Of a stretch of 64,000 nt of DNA, positions 8,434-17,060 are shown piece after piece. The notes under the pieces are model-generated. The model had not been told where the DNA came from. It worked only from the letters and a program-made list of their open reading frames with translations, and ran no database searches. This stretch comes from Flammeovirgaceae bacterium UBA2366. GTDB lineage: Bacteria; Bacteroidota; Bacteroidia; Cytophagales; Cyclobacteriaceae. The stretch spans positions 124,001 to 188,000 of the forward strand of contig DDTK01000014.1 in assembly GCA_002344065.1 (NCBI GenBank), written 5' to 3'. A program made the position numbers and the translations under genes. Every line of letters starts with the position of its first letter. The stretch's first letter is position 1.

Positions 8434-8630
8434 TTGTAACCTAAAACTGTCGAGAAGTTCGGCAAAGCAGTTTGCACCAAAAGCCCCTCATCATGGGGTA
8501 TTCGAATTCATTAAAGGTGTGGCAAACAAAAACCGGCTAAACGAGGCCGGTTGTGAGTATATAGTAAAAACGAGTGCTGGCGACTAGTATAATTTGCGTG
8601 AAAAAATGATACAAAGTGCCATCTGGCAGA

Positions 8631-9281
8631 TTATGCCATCAGGCCGCTTTCGTATGCAAATTTCACCAATCCCACCAGGGTATGCACCCCCGCCTTTTCC
8701 ATTACGCTGGCGCGGTGGTTTCGCACGGTGTGATCGCTCACGTTCAGCTTTTCGGCAATCTCGTGAATGGTTAGTTCGCGGCAGGTGAGCCGTACAATTT
8801 CCTTTTCGCGATCACTCAATTCAATTTTATCGAAGTAGGGCCGGTGCGAAGCAAGTTTGTTTTGAATTCGTTTGCGCAGGATAGACACTACAAAGGTGTT
8901 GTGGTAGAAGTCGTTGTCGTATACGGAGTAAATAGCTTTCTCCAACTCATCGGGTTCGGTGTTCTTGAGTAAAAAAGCGTGTGCACCTATTTCGATCATG
9001 TGCAATACGTAGCGCTCGCTGTCGTGCATGGTAAGCACAACAATTTTTACATCGGGAAATTTCTCAACAATTTTTTCACAGGTCTCAACACCATCCATCA
9101 CGGGCATTTGTAAATCAACCACCACCACATCGGGCGCTTCATGCTTCATCAGCGTAAGCAACTCCTTCCCGTTCTCGGCATCCTTCACCATGCCTACGCG
9201 ACTGAAAGATTGAATCATGCTCATCATGGCCTTGCGGAAAAGTGTGTGATCATCCGCCAGGTATACTTTAAGTTTTTTCAT
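8631..9281 (-). CDS. LuxR/NarL-family response regulator
   Basis: Read from the ATG at 9281 (MKKLKVYLADDHTLF), which overlaps the kinase stop; an upstream ATG at 9323 lies inside the kinase and is less likely. The receiver has the acidic pair Asp10-Asp11, phosphoacceptor Asp56 (VVVVDLQMPVMDG) and Lys in AFLLKNTEP. The C-terminal half is a GerE/LuxR helix-turn-helix (LSDREKEIVRLTCRELTIHE, then SDHTVRNHRASVMEKAGV). It is the last gene of a four-gene operon and is expected to be phosphorylated by the kinase at 9268-10056 and to act on DNA. Targets are unknown. Confidence 0.93.
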   Translation of the reverse strand: MKKLKVYLADDHTLFRKAMMSMIQSFSRVGMVKDAENGKELLTLMKHEAPDVVVVDLQMPVMDGVETCEKIVEKFPDVKIVVLTMHDSERYVLHMIEIGAHAFLLKNTEPDELEKAIYSVYDNDFYHNTFVVSILRKRIQNKLASHRPYFDKIELSDREKEIVRLTCRELTIHEIAEKLNVSDHTVRNHRASVMEKAGVHTLVGLVKFAYESGLMA

Positions 9282-10056
9282 AATTCCAACGAAGTTCAAT
9301 GCGTGTACCTGTAGCAGGTGCACTGTTGTAGTTTAATGTTGCACCTAATACACGGGCTCGATTTTCAAGATTGTAAAGTCCGAGCCCACCATTTTGTTTT
9401 TTCTTTTCCTCCACAGAAAAACCGCAACCGTTATCCTGTACTACCAGCATCAATTCAGGTTTTTTCCAGGTAAGTGAAATCGTTACTACTTTTGCCCCGG
9501 AATGTTTTACAGCATTACTTACCAACTCTTGTACAATGCGATACAACGTAGAAGAATCTCGCAACGCAAGCATTGAGGCTTCACCTTCTTCAATAAATGA
9601 AAAGGTTATGTCCGAAGATTGCTGCAGACGTTCACAGAATTCGCGTAATGCTGCACTTAGTCCATAGTGTTCCAACGTACTGGGCATTAAGTCGCGACTT
9701 ATTTTTCTTACCGAAGAAATAGTTTCATCCAGAACGCTACGGGTAAAATCCTGGTCTTCGGTTTTTCCTGAGCGCAGCATGTTGCCCATACCAAGTTTAA
9801 CGGTAGCCAGCATGGCACCCACGCTGTCGTGCAGGTCGGCTGCAATGCGCCTGCGTTCGTTTTCCTGCGATTCCAGTGCGGCTTCGAGCATTTTTTGCTG
9901 AAAGTTGGCCTCCAATTGCTGCTTCTCCAATTGAGATTGTAGTATGCGCTTCTGATACACGATCACAAACAAAACAATAGCCACCACCAGCACCAGCATG
10001 CCGGCAGTGCCCAGCACAATCAGGAAGGCGACTTGATATTCCGGAGATCGATCCAT
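9268..10056 (-). CDS. HisKA_3-type sensor histidine kinase
   Basis: 262 residues: one transmembrane helix (residues ~10-33), a coiled coil, then the HisKA_3 box with phosphorylated His76 (RRRIAADLHDSVG). The HATPase_c domain has N box QELVSNAVKHSG, G1 DNGCGF and G2 GGLGLYNLENRA. There is no extracellular sensor domain, so the input probably comes from the membrane protein encoded just upstream, whose 3' end overlaps this start by 37 bases. The kinase stop overlaps the regulator start, so translation of all members is likely coupled. Confidence 0.92.
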   Translation of the reverse strand: MDRSPEYQVAFLIVLGTAGMLVLVVAIVLFVIVYQKRILQSQLEKQQLEANFQQKMLEAALESQENERRRIAADLHDSVGAMLATVKLGMGNMLRSGKTEDQDFTRSVLDETISSVRKISRDLMPSTLEHYGLSAALREFCERLQQSSDITFSFIEEGEASMLALRDSSTLYRIVQELVSNAVKHSGAKVVTISLTWKKPELMLVVQDNGCGFSVEEKKKQNGGLGLYNLENRARVLGATLNYNSAPATGTRIELRWNYEKT

Positions 10057-10688
10057 AATCCAACAAGCATAATAAGATGCGCCACAATGTTCAAGATGTT
10101 ATGAAAACCCCAATAAACCAACAGGTTGTTATTTAAAACATTCACAAGGTAATCAGTGAATACAAACAGGAATAATGCACCGGAATAAAACAATAAAAAA
10201 GCAGCGTTAAACCAGAACATGGGCAACCGCTGCAAGTTGAGGGTGGGCAAGTCGATCATTAACCGGTAGAAGTAGTGTACGGCATAGATGATGATGATGA
10301 TGGCAGTTACTATGCTGGCGTAGGAGTTGATCTGTGATTTTTGAATTACAAGTAGATTAATCAAGGCAAAAACCGTAAAGGCCAAGCTTAATAAGATATA
10401 AATAAGCTTATTTCTTTTACCGAGTGCATGATAATAAATCGCCCCGAGAACCCAGAAAATAAGAATCTTATAAATGGACTGGGGCAAATTGGGATTCAAT
10501 TTAAAGATAAGATTCATAACCAAAGCTGCTGAGTTGGATAAAAAGCCCAACAAAAATGCAAGGCCAATCAGCTTTACTATCTGGTCTCGCGAATTGAATT
10601 TCCAGAATGCAAATCCGGCAATAAAAGCCGAGAGGCCTGTTTGGATATATACCAAGACTATGTAAAGTTCCGGAGTCATTTCAAACAT
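10020..10688 (-). CDS. Multi-pass membrane protein, likely sensor partner of the kinase
   Basis: 222 residues with about seven hydrophobic segments and short polar loops, ending LWIDLRNIKSPS. No enzymatic motif is visible. The start ATG follows directly after the stop of the upstream gene (TAA-ATG) and the end overlaps the kinase, so the order small protein / membrane protein / kinase / regulator is a translationally coupled unit. A signal-sensing or kinase-coupling role is inferred from context only. Confidence 0.8.
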   Translation of the reverse strand: MFEMTPELYIVLVYIQTGLSAFIAGFAFWKFNSRDQIVKLIGLAFLLGFLSNSAALVMNLIFKLNPNLPQSIYKILIFWVLGAIYYHALGKRNKLIYILLSLAFTVFALINLLVIQKSQINSYASIVTAIIIIIYAVHYFYRLMIDLPTLNLQRLPMFWFNAAFLLFYSGALFLFVFTDYLVNVLNNNLLVYWGFHNILNIVAHLIMLVGLWIDLRNIKSPS

Positions 10689-11048
10689 TTACTCTTCGCT
10701 GCCAGGAGGACAATGCGGAGGACAAGGCAAACCATTATCACCCAACTCACCCCCACCATTTCCTCCATCCTTTAATGCACCGCCTTCGGGCCAGATGTTG
10801 GAACCATCCCTGCGCACCCCTATAAGTACCATTTGAAGATTGTCTTTGTCATCTTCATTATTGCCCAGATACACGCGCAGGCCTACCGCTTCCGGGTGAC
10901 TCAGAACTTTTTCGACTATATCGGTACCAAAGAAATATGCTCGTATAGCATCCTTGCCATGCTTGGTGCGGTAACGGGCCATCCATTTTTTTGCTTTGGC
11001 AGAATCGATCGGTCCACCGTCTGTTTTCTTATAATCGTGCTTTGCCAT
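10689..11048 (-). CDS. Small soluble protein with PCPPHC tail, first gene of the signalling operon
   Basis: 119 residues, no signal peptide. A conserved-looking core (AKKWMARYRTKHGKDAIRAY, FGTDIVEKVLSHPEAVGLRV, LQMVLIGVRRDGSNIWPEGG) is followed by a glycine-rich linker and the ending LPCPPHCPPGSEE. From memory, similar Bacteroidetes proteins of 110-140 residues share the GIR-YxA, VLVGVDxxGND and terminal PCPPxC pattern; their function is not known to me. The two cysteines and the histidine could bind a metal or a redox ligand. Its place at the head of the operon suggests a soluble input or modulator for the kinase. Confidence 0.7.
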   Translation of the reverse strand: MAKHDYKKTDGGPIDSAKAKKWMARYRTKHGKDAIRAYFFGTDIVEKVLSHPEAVGLRVYLGNNEDDKDNLQMVLIGVRRDGSNIWPEGGALKDGGNGGGELGDNGLPCPPHCPPGSEE

Positions 11049-11232
11049 GTTAGGTGGGGATATGGTTTAACATGGTTTTAAGATAGGGAAAAATACGGAC
11101 TAGCTTTTGGACGTTTGATATCACTCTCATTCACCTCGGAACTTCATCTCTTAATCGCTAGCATATCCCCAGCACCTTATCTTGGCCAAACTGAGCAAGT
11201 CCCACTCCTACAGAAATTCTTTAGGCAGGCTA

Positions 11233-11565
11233 TCAGATATACTGCTTAAAAATCTTCTCTACATCGGCATAAAAAAGTTTTTCATTTTTTTCTGCCAAAG
11301 AAGCTGTATTTGTTTCCCGGAGTTGGGTAATCAGGTCGCCATAGTGTTTCAGGTCGACCGGGTGTATGAGCATTTCTTTCAGATCGCGCTTGATAAACTC
11401 AATTTTCACATTGGTGAGTTCCTTGCGGTTGTACACTTCAGAAAAGTAGGTAATCAAAAAACGTTCGTCTAAAAAATCCTTGATCAGGTTGTTGCGCAGG
11501 GTACGGATGTGGTCAAGAATGGCTTCATCTGTTAACCGTACCCCGGTTGTGTTTGCTTGTTGCAT
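11233..11565 (-). CDS. Hypothetical helical protein
   Basis: 110 residues, strongly helical and charged (LTDEAILDHIRTLRNNLIKD, KNEKLFYADVEKIFKQYI). No signal peptide, membrane segment or recognised domain. It stands alone between two unrelated units. Confidence 0.55.
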   Translation of the reverse strand: MQQANTTGVRLTDEAILDHIRTLRNNLIKDFLDERFLITYFSEVYNRKELTNVKIEFIKRDLKEMLIHPVDLKHYGDLITQLRETNTASLAEKNEKLFYADVEKIFKQYI

Positions 11566-11836
11566 GCGTTTAAAAAATTAAGTATTCAATACTACTGTAA
11601 AATTCCATCATTGAGAAGTAAAGGTTATGAAGATTACTGACAGCTTATGTCCATAAAGTTATTTCCTTTTGAAAAGGATTTTTTTACAACCGATGCCCTG
11701 ATTATTTCGTCTTTCATCCCCAATTTGGAAATGAATGTTATGCTCCCATAGAGTTTTTTCTGCAACCATGATAAATTTAATAATAGCGTTGGCCTGAAAA
11801 TTGTTATCTTCGATTAAGTTCAAAACCCTCAACCCC

Positions 11837-12693
11837 ATGAATAAGTCACCTCAAATCCTTCGAGGCTCCCTCTTGTTTGTATTTGTTTTGGTACTGCACG
11901 CACTTGTCTTTTCGCAGGATTTGTACACTGCCCGTGGTTACTGGGAGGAATCGAACAAGGAAACATACCGCAAAATCAAACAAAAGGAAAAGGTTGGTGA
12001 CCCTTTAACCGATAACGAAAAGACATACCTGGCTGATTTTGAAGTCTACCTCGCCAATTATTTTCAACGGCTTTCGGAAGCAGAAAAAGTACGGTATGAG
12101 CAAATGAAACCGGAGTGGGACAGAGAAATTCTGTCGCCAAAGAAACCCATCCCAGTAAAGGAAGAATTCGAATGGCGAGGGCGTGATCGGCTTGTAAACT
12201 TTCTTTATGGGGCTGTGTATGGAACCAGCCTGAAATGGCAGAGGCACTTCAAAATAATGGATCAAGCGCACTTGTATTAATTCCTGCGGGCGCAACAGTA
12301 CTGGGTACAACGCTGGGCCAAAAGTCTGTTAAAGGGGCTTACTTAACAAAACGACAAGGCAGTACTATAAGCTATTCATCCGGAGGTGCGGCTCTTTTTG
12401 GATTAGGTGTAGCCACATTAATTGAATCCGAATCTGCTTCGGTTTGGATTGGTATACCCTCAGCACTGGCTCTGGTCACACAGCAGATCTTGTTTCATAA
12501 ATATAAGAATGAGAATCTTCTGAACGGATTACAGGGAAGACGCCAACGCGATCAGGCCTTTAAGTTCTCTATGAAAGTAACTCCCGAAAATTACCTTATC
12601 AATAAACGCATACCCGTAAATGCAGAGGTTGCCGGAACCAACCCTAACGCTGTTGTTTCTAATCCGCTGGTAAGTTTAAAGCTCACCTTCTAA
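11837..12693 (+). pseudogene. Secreted/membrane protein gene broken by an apparent single-base frameshift
   Basis: Two overlapping frames read as one protein. The first (from ATG 11837) has a signal peptide (LLFVFVLVLHALVFSQD), a charged region, and ends a few codons after FLYGAVYGTSLK. The second opens at 12235 without leader or spacing and continues AEALQNNGSSALVLIPAGAT, with hydrophobic stretches and a C-terminal NPLVSLKLTF like an outer-membrane beta strand. One extra A in the AAA run at 12233-12235 would give YGTSLKMAEALQ in a single frame of ~285 residues. It is either a recent pseudogene or a homopolymer error in the assembly. Function is unknown. Confidence 0.65.
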
Positions 12694-12785
12694 AGGATCA
12701 GAATCTTCAAATACCTGCATCAATCGCTGACGTGGCTAAGAACTGCCCCACGAATCCAATCCTACAAGAAAAGGAAAACCTAGCC

Positions 12786-12834
12786 TTGCATTTTCCGTTT
12801 TAGTCAGTAACTTTGAAATTAAAAGTACTTTTAA
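12786..12834 (+). promoter_or_regulatory. Promoter and palindromic operator of the membrane protein/wHTH pair
   Basis: TTG at 12786-12788 and TAACTTTG at 12808-12815 form a good Bacteroidetes promoter (spacing 19). The expected start point falls inside the perfect 16-bp palindrome TTAAAAGTACTTTTAA (12819-12834), which abuts the ATG at 12835. The same core occurs before creD at 13777-13796. A repressor bound here would block the start point; the winged-helix gene at 13455 is the obvious candidate (autoregulation, inferred). Confidence 0.7.
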
Positions 12835-13458
12835 ATGAAAGAAATACACGATTACCAAAGCGACATAGCCTCCATACGTTCCGTTATGGAGCGGTCTGTA
12901 AAGTTTCTTTCGCTCAGTGGCCTTTCCGGTGTATTGGCAGGAATTTATGCACTGGTGGGGGCATCCAGCGTTTACTACCTCATTTATTATCCCTACTCTC
13001 CGTTTGGTTTCCGGTTTTACTATGTTAATGAGCAGGCCATCGTGGTAAAACTCATGCTGATTGCAGCAACGGTATTAATCCTTTCGGTTGTTACCGCATT
13101 TGTGATGAGCCAGCGCAAAGCCAAGCGCATGGGCACCAGCATCTGGAACAAGACCAGCAAAGAACTTCTACTTCAACTTTGTATTCCATTAGCCACGGGA
13201 GGTTTACTGATTCTCATACTGGTTTCACGAGGCTACTTTGGAATTGTAGCACCCGCTTGCCTGATATTTTATGGCTTAGCCCTGATTAATGCCAGCGCCT
13301 TCACCGTAAGGGAAATCCGTTACCTGGGTTTTTCTGAAATTTTAATAGGACTAATTGCAGCATTATTGCCAGGCTATGGCTTGATATTTTGGGCTTTAGG
13401 ATTTGGGGTGCTGCACATTGTGTATGGATCAGTCATGCATTATCGTTACGATTCGTGA
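12835..13458 (+). CDS. Multi-pass membrane protein next to wHTH regulator and creD
   Basis: 207 residues: a soluble N-terminal helix (EIHDYQSDIASIRSVMERS), then about five to six transmembrane segments and a charged C-terminus (YGSVMHYRYDS). No enzyme motif. The 3' end overlaps the regulator gene by four bases (GTGA). It shares its operator with creD, so it probably belongs to the same envelope-stress-like response, but its molecular role is unknown. The start codon touches the operator palindrome, which leaves a very short 5' leader. Confidence 0.75.
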   Translation: MKEIHDYQSDIASIRSVMERSVKFLSLSGLSGVLAGIYALVGASSVYYLIYYPYSPFGFRFYYVNEQAIVVKLMLIAATVLILSVVTAFVMSQRKAKRMGTSIWNKTSKELLLQLCIPLATGGLLILILVSRGYFGIVAPACLIFYGLALINASAFTVREIRYLGFSEILIGLIAALLPGYGLIFWALGFGVLHIVYGSVMHYRYDS

Positions 13459-13754
13459 AAAATCCGTTTGAACAATTGGATCGGGTATTGGAGCACCGTG
13501 TGCGACTGCAGATCATGTCTGTACTGGTGGCGAATGATTCGTATGACTTCAATTCATTGAAAGAAATACTGAATGTGACCGATGGCAACCTCGCCTCAAA
13601 CCTTAAGGCGTTGGAGAAAGAAAAATACTTATCCGTTTCCAAGTCGTTTGTTGACCGAAAACCCAACACCAAATACAAGGCTACCGAAAAAGGAAGAAAT
13701 GCATTCAAGAAACACCTTGACGCTCTGGAAGCCTTACTGAAAACACAACGCTAA
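13455..13754 (+). CDS. Winged-helix transcriptional regulator
   Basis: About 99 residues from GTG 13455, which overlaps the previous stop as GTGA; the ATG at 13389 would place 22 shadow residues before the domain. The helix-turn-helix is clear (FNSLKEILNVTDGNLASNLK), followed by the wing (YLSVSKSFVDRKPNTKYKAT) and a dimerisation-like helix. This is the small MarR/ArsR-like group (HTH_27 style) often next to such membrane proteins in Bacteroidetes. It probably binds the TTAAAAGTACTTTTAA palindromes that flank its own transcription unit and creD. Confidence 0.85.
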   Translation: MKNPFEQLDRVLEHRVRLQIMSVLVANDSYDFNSLKEILNVTDGNLASNLKALEKEKYLSVSKSFVDRKPNTKYKATEKGRNAFKKHLDALEALLKTQR

Positions 13755-13776
13755 TTTTTTTCACTATATGCTTTGA

Positions 13777-13796
13777 ATTTAAAAGTACTTTTAAAT
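13777..13796. promoter_or_regulatory. Palindromic operator before creD
   Basis: A perfect 20-bp palindrome, ATTTAAAAGTACTTTTAAAT, ends 10 bases before the creD start codon. Its 16-bp core is identical to the one before the gene at 12835. CTTTGAA precedes it at the same distance as in the first copy, so the promoter geometry (-7 element then operator) is preserved, though here the -7 box reads ATGCTTTG. Confidence 0.75.
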
Positions 13797-13806
13797 AATA
13801 AACAAT

Positions 13807-15231
13807 ATGGAACCAACCAAATCAACAAACCTCCTCGATCGCTTTAATCAGTGGCTGAAAGAATCGATCACCGTAAAACTAGTCTCCATCGGATTTCTGA
13901 TTCTCATACTGCTGATACCAGCCACCTGGATTGAAAGCATGATTGAGGAACGTCAACATCGGGCCGAATCTGTTATTGCTGAAGTATCCAACAAATGGTC
14001 GGGTAACCAAACGTTATCCGGACCAATTTTAGTAGTGCCATACAAGCACCGCGAAACCATTAAAATCGATAAAGACCAGTTTGAAATAAAAGAGAGTACA
14101 CGAAAAGCTTTCTTTCTTCCGGAAACGCTGGACATCAACGGCACAGTTAATCCCGAAAAACTTCACCGCGGAATTTTTGATGCCGTTGTGTACGAGTCAT
14201 CCCTTACGATGAAAGCTTCCTTCAACAAACCTGATTTCAAACGCCTTGAAATTGCCGAAGACATGATCCTTTGGCCTGAAGCGCATCTGATCATTGCCAT
14301 CAGCGATCTTCGGGGTATCAGTAAAAATCCACCGGTAATAAAATCAGGTAGCAAAAACCTAACCTCTGAACCCGCACAAAACATCGGCATCTCAACACAC
14401 AAGTTTGAACAACAGGTTCAACCACGGGCATATGATGATGATGGCTCCTACTCCATTAAATCAGCAACCGGCATAGCTGCCCCACTAAACTGGAATATTG
14501 AAACTGATTTTGCCTCACTGACCGAAATCAATTTCAATTTGAAAGGAAGCAGTCAGCTAAATTTTGTTCCCTCCGGAAAAACAACTTCGGTAAAACTCTC
14601 TGGTCCCTGGCCAGATCCAAGTTTTGATGGCGAATTTTTACCCGCCACACGCGAAGTTTCTGATACGGATTTTACAGCCACCTGGAATATCTTGCACTTT
14701 AATCGACCGTTCTCACAACAATGGAAAGACAGTCACCAGGAGTTGGTTGGTTCTGAGTTTGGTTTAAAACTTTTAGTTCCTGTTGATCAGTACCAGAAAA
14801 GCATACGCACCGCCAAGTATGGCATCCTTATCATCATGCTCACCTTTGTTGCTCTATTTCTGGTGGAGATCACCCAAAAGATCAGGATACATCCGTTTCA
14901 ATATATTCTTATCGGGGCAGCGCTCATTATCTATTACACCCTTCTACTGAGTTTTTCGGAACAAGTTGGCTACAATGTAGCCTATTGGATTTCCTCAATT
15001 GCTACGGTAGCATTGGTCGCAGCATATTCAACATCCTTCCTGAGAAACAGAAGGCTTAGCTTTATGTTTACCACGCTGTTGGTCATATTCTACTCCTTCA
15101 TCTTCATCATCATTCTTCAACAGGATTTCTCTCTGCTCATCGGCAGCGTTGGCTTATTTCTGATTGTGGCTACGCTGATGTACTTCAGCAGGAAGGTGGA
15201 TTGGTATAAGGATTCAGCTGCCGTTGAATAG
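13807..15231 (+). CDS. creD: Inner-membrane protein CreD
   Basis: 474 residues with the CreD layout: one N-terminal transmembrane helix (SIGFLILILLIPATWIESMI) followed by the family signature EERQHRAESVIAEVSNKWSG, a large periplasmic beta-rich domain (~60-330), and a C-terminal cluster of about five to six helices. In gamma-proteobacteria CreD is induced by the CreBC system and linked to envelope integrity and beta-lactam response. Here no creBC is present; regulation is probably by the adjacent winged-helix protein through the shared operator. Confidence 0.92.
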   Translation: MEPTKSTNLLDRFNQWLKESITVKLVSIGFLILILLIPATWIESMIEERQHRAESVIAEVSNKWSGNQTLSGPILVVPYKHRETIKIDKDQFEIKESTRKAFFLPETLDINGTVNPEKLHRGIFDAVVYESSLTMKASFNKPDFKRLEIAEDMILWPEAHLIIAISDLRGISKNPPVIKSGSKNLTSEPAQNIGISTHKFEQQVQPRAYDDDGSYSIKSATGIAAPLNWNIETDFASLTEINFNLKGSSQLNFVPSGKTTSVKLSGPWPDPSFDGEFLPATREVSDTDFTATWNILHFNRPFSQQWKDSHQELVGSEFGLKLLVPVDQYQKSIRTAKYGILIIMLTFVALFLVEITQKIRIHPFQYILIGAALIIYYTLLLSFSEQVGYNVAYWISSIATVALVAAYSTSFLRNRRLSFMFTTLLVIFYSFIFIIILQQDFSLLIGSVGLFLIVATLMYFSRKVDWYKDSAAVE

Positions 15232-15254
15232 CAGATAGAACAAAATTTATGTCG

Positions 15255-15348
15255 ACCACAAAGTGACACTAAGAAAGCACAAAGTTCACAAAGTATCGTT
15301 TCAATCAGCGCTTGGTGAACTTTGTGAAAGCTTAGTGGGCTTTGTGGT
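15255..15348. repeat. Long imperfect inverted repeat between convergent genes (bidirectional terminator-like)
   Basis: ACCACAAAGTGACACTAAG... at the left end pairs with ...CTTAGTGGGCTTTGTGGT at the right end, giving ~38 bases per arm with a few mismatches. It lies between creD and the convergent pruA. A shorter repeat with similar wording (CACTAAAGCAC, TTTTGTGGC) lies at 63697-63758, so this is probably one member of a dispersed repeat family that also serves as a terminator. Confidence 0.75.
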
Positions 15349-15374
15349 TTTGCATTTAAGATAAATATGCGATA

Positions 15375-17006
15375 TCAATCCTTATCCAAAAACGGATAAC
15401 GATAATCCACAGGCGGAACGAATGTCTCTTTTATAGTGCGCATCGATACCCAACGTAGTAAGTTTACTTTAGCTCCTGCTTTATCATTAGTGCCCGAACC
15501 CCTGGCACCACCAAAAGGTTGCTGACCCACTACGGCTCCGGTAGGCTTATCGTTGATGTAAAAGTTACCCGCTGAATTACTTAGTTTTTTGGTTGCGAGC
15601 TCAATCGCGTAACGATCCTTTGCCAGTATGGATCCCGTTAAGGCATAAGGTGAAGTACTGTCGACCAGTTCAAGCGTTTGTTCGAAATTCTCCTCGTGAT
15701 ACACATACACCGTTAGTACAGGTCCGAAAATTTCTTCACACATGGTAATCGATGATGGATCCTTTGTTTCAATGATCGTGGGTTCAATGAAGTAACCTTT
15801 TGACTTATCGTACTTACCCCCGGCAATAATTTCGTTCATCGGATTTTTGCGGGCGGTTTCAATATAACCGGTAATGGAATCAAACGCTTTTTCATCTATT
15901 ACCGCATTGATGAAATTACCGAAATCTTCGGTGCCACCCATTTTAAAACTCTTCAAATCTTCCACTACATACTTCTTCACATCATCCCACAGGTTGGAAG
16001 GAATATAACAACGTGAAGCGGCCGAACATTTTTGCCCCTGGTACTCAAACGCACCGCGCGACATGGCCGTTGCTACTTCTTTCGCGTTTGCACTTTTGTG
16101 CACCATGATAAAATCCTTCCCGCCCGTCTCCCCCACAATGCGTGGGTACGACTTATACTTTTGAATGTTATTGCCAATCGTTTTCCACATGCCCTGAAAC
16201 ACTCCGGTGCTTCCGGTAAAGTGAATACCTGCAAAATCCTTGTGGTTAAATATTACATCCCCAGCATCAGGTCCACTTACATAAACCAGGTTAATTACAC
16301 CATCGGGCAAGCCTGCTTCCTTCAACACCTGCATGATTACATTGGCGGCATAGATTTGTGTATTGGCAGGTTTCCAAACCACAGTGTTGCCCATCATGGC
16401 GGCACTGGTTGGCAAGTTGCCTGCAATGGCGGTGAAGTTGAAAGGTGTTAGCGCAAATACAAATCCTTCCAATGGCCTGTATTCCATCCGGTTCCAAATA
16501 CCGGCAGACGAATCCGGTTGATCATGATAGATCTGGCTCATGAAGTACACATTATAACGCAAGAAGTCTATCAGTTCACAAGCCGAATCAATTTCTGCCT
16601 GAAATGCATTTTTCGATTGTCCCAACATGGTAGCAGCATTGATTTTGTAACGGTAAGGGCCCGCGAGTAACTCAGCGGCTTTTAAGAAGATGCTGGCGCG
16701 GTGCTCCCAACCCAGATTTGCCCAAAGTTCTTTCGCACCTAAAGCTGCATTGATGGCCTGCTCAACATGCTGCTTATCACCAAAATGAAAATGCCCGAGT
16801 ATATGCTTATGGTCGTGCGGAGGGTTTAATGGCTTTTTATTGCCCGTACGAACTTCTTCTCCTCCAATGTACATAGGTATATCCAACACCTGACTGCGTG
16901 CTTCCTGAAGCGCCTTTTTCAGCAGCTCGCGTTCCTTGCTGCCTGGGGCATACGATAAAACAGGTTCATTTTTTGGTACCGGAACATTGAAAAATCCTTT
17001 AGGCAT
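15375..17006 (-). CDS. pruA: L-glutamate gamma-semialdehyde dehydrogenase (1-pyrroline-5-carboxylate dehydrogenase)
   Basis: 543 residues from the ATG at 17006 (MPKGFFNVPVPKNEPVLSYA), the usual start; the ATG at 17033 adds nine residues. Aldehyde dehydrogenase motifs are complete: ALTPFNFTAIAGN, the NAD-binding FTGSTGVFQG, catalytic Glu in IVGETGGKD, catalytic Cys in YQGQKCSAASR, and the end GGARGSGTNDKAG. The length and the N-terminus match the single-function P5C dehydrogenases that oxidise glutamate semialdehyde to glutamate in proline degradation. No proline dehydrogenase gene is adjacent. Confidence 0.95.
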   Translation of the reverse strand: MPKGFFNVPVPKNEPVLSYAPGSKERELLKKALQEARSQVLDIPMYIGGEEVRTGNKKPLNPPHDHKHILGHFHFGDKQHVEQAINAALGAKELWANLGWEHRASIFLKAAELLAGPYRYKINAATMLGQSKNAFQAEIDSACELIDFLRYNVYFMSQIYHDQPDSSAGIWNRMEYRPLEGFVFALTPFNFTAIAGNLPTSAAMMGNTVVWKPANTQIYAANVIMQVLKEAGLPDGVINLVYVSGPDAGDVIFNHKDFAGIHFTGSTGVFQGMWKTIGNNIQKYKSYPRIVGETGGKDFIMVHKSANAKEVATAMSRGAFEYQGQKCSAASRCYIPSNLWDDVKKYVVEDLKSFKMGGTEDFGNFINAVIDEKAFDSITGYIETARKNPMNEIIAGGKYDKSKGYFIEPTIIETKDPSSITMCEEIFGPVLTVYVYHEENFEQTLELVDSTSPYALTGSILAKDRYAIELATKKLSNSAGNFYINDKPTGAVVGQQPFGGARGSGTNDKAGAKVNLLRWVSMRTIKETFVPPVDYRYPFLDKD

Positions 17007-17060
17007 AACAGATGAAATTTTGAATTGAAACAATGCGTTCTAAATAGGCGGCAAAGTTAA

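Noticed and set aside
16032..16451. 139-residue frame opposite pruA
   Set aside because: Cys/His-rich composition typical of an antisense shadow; pruA is certain here.
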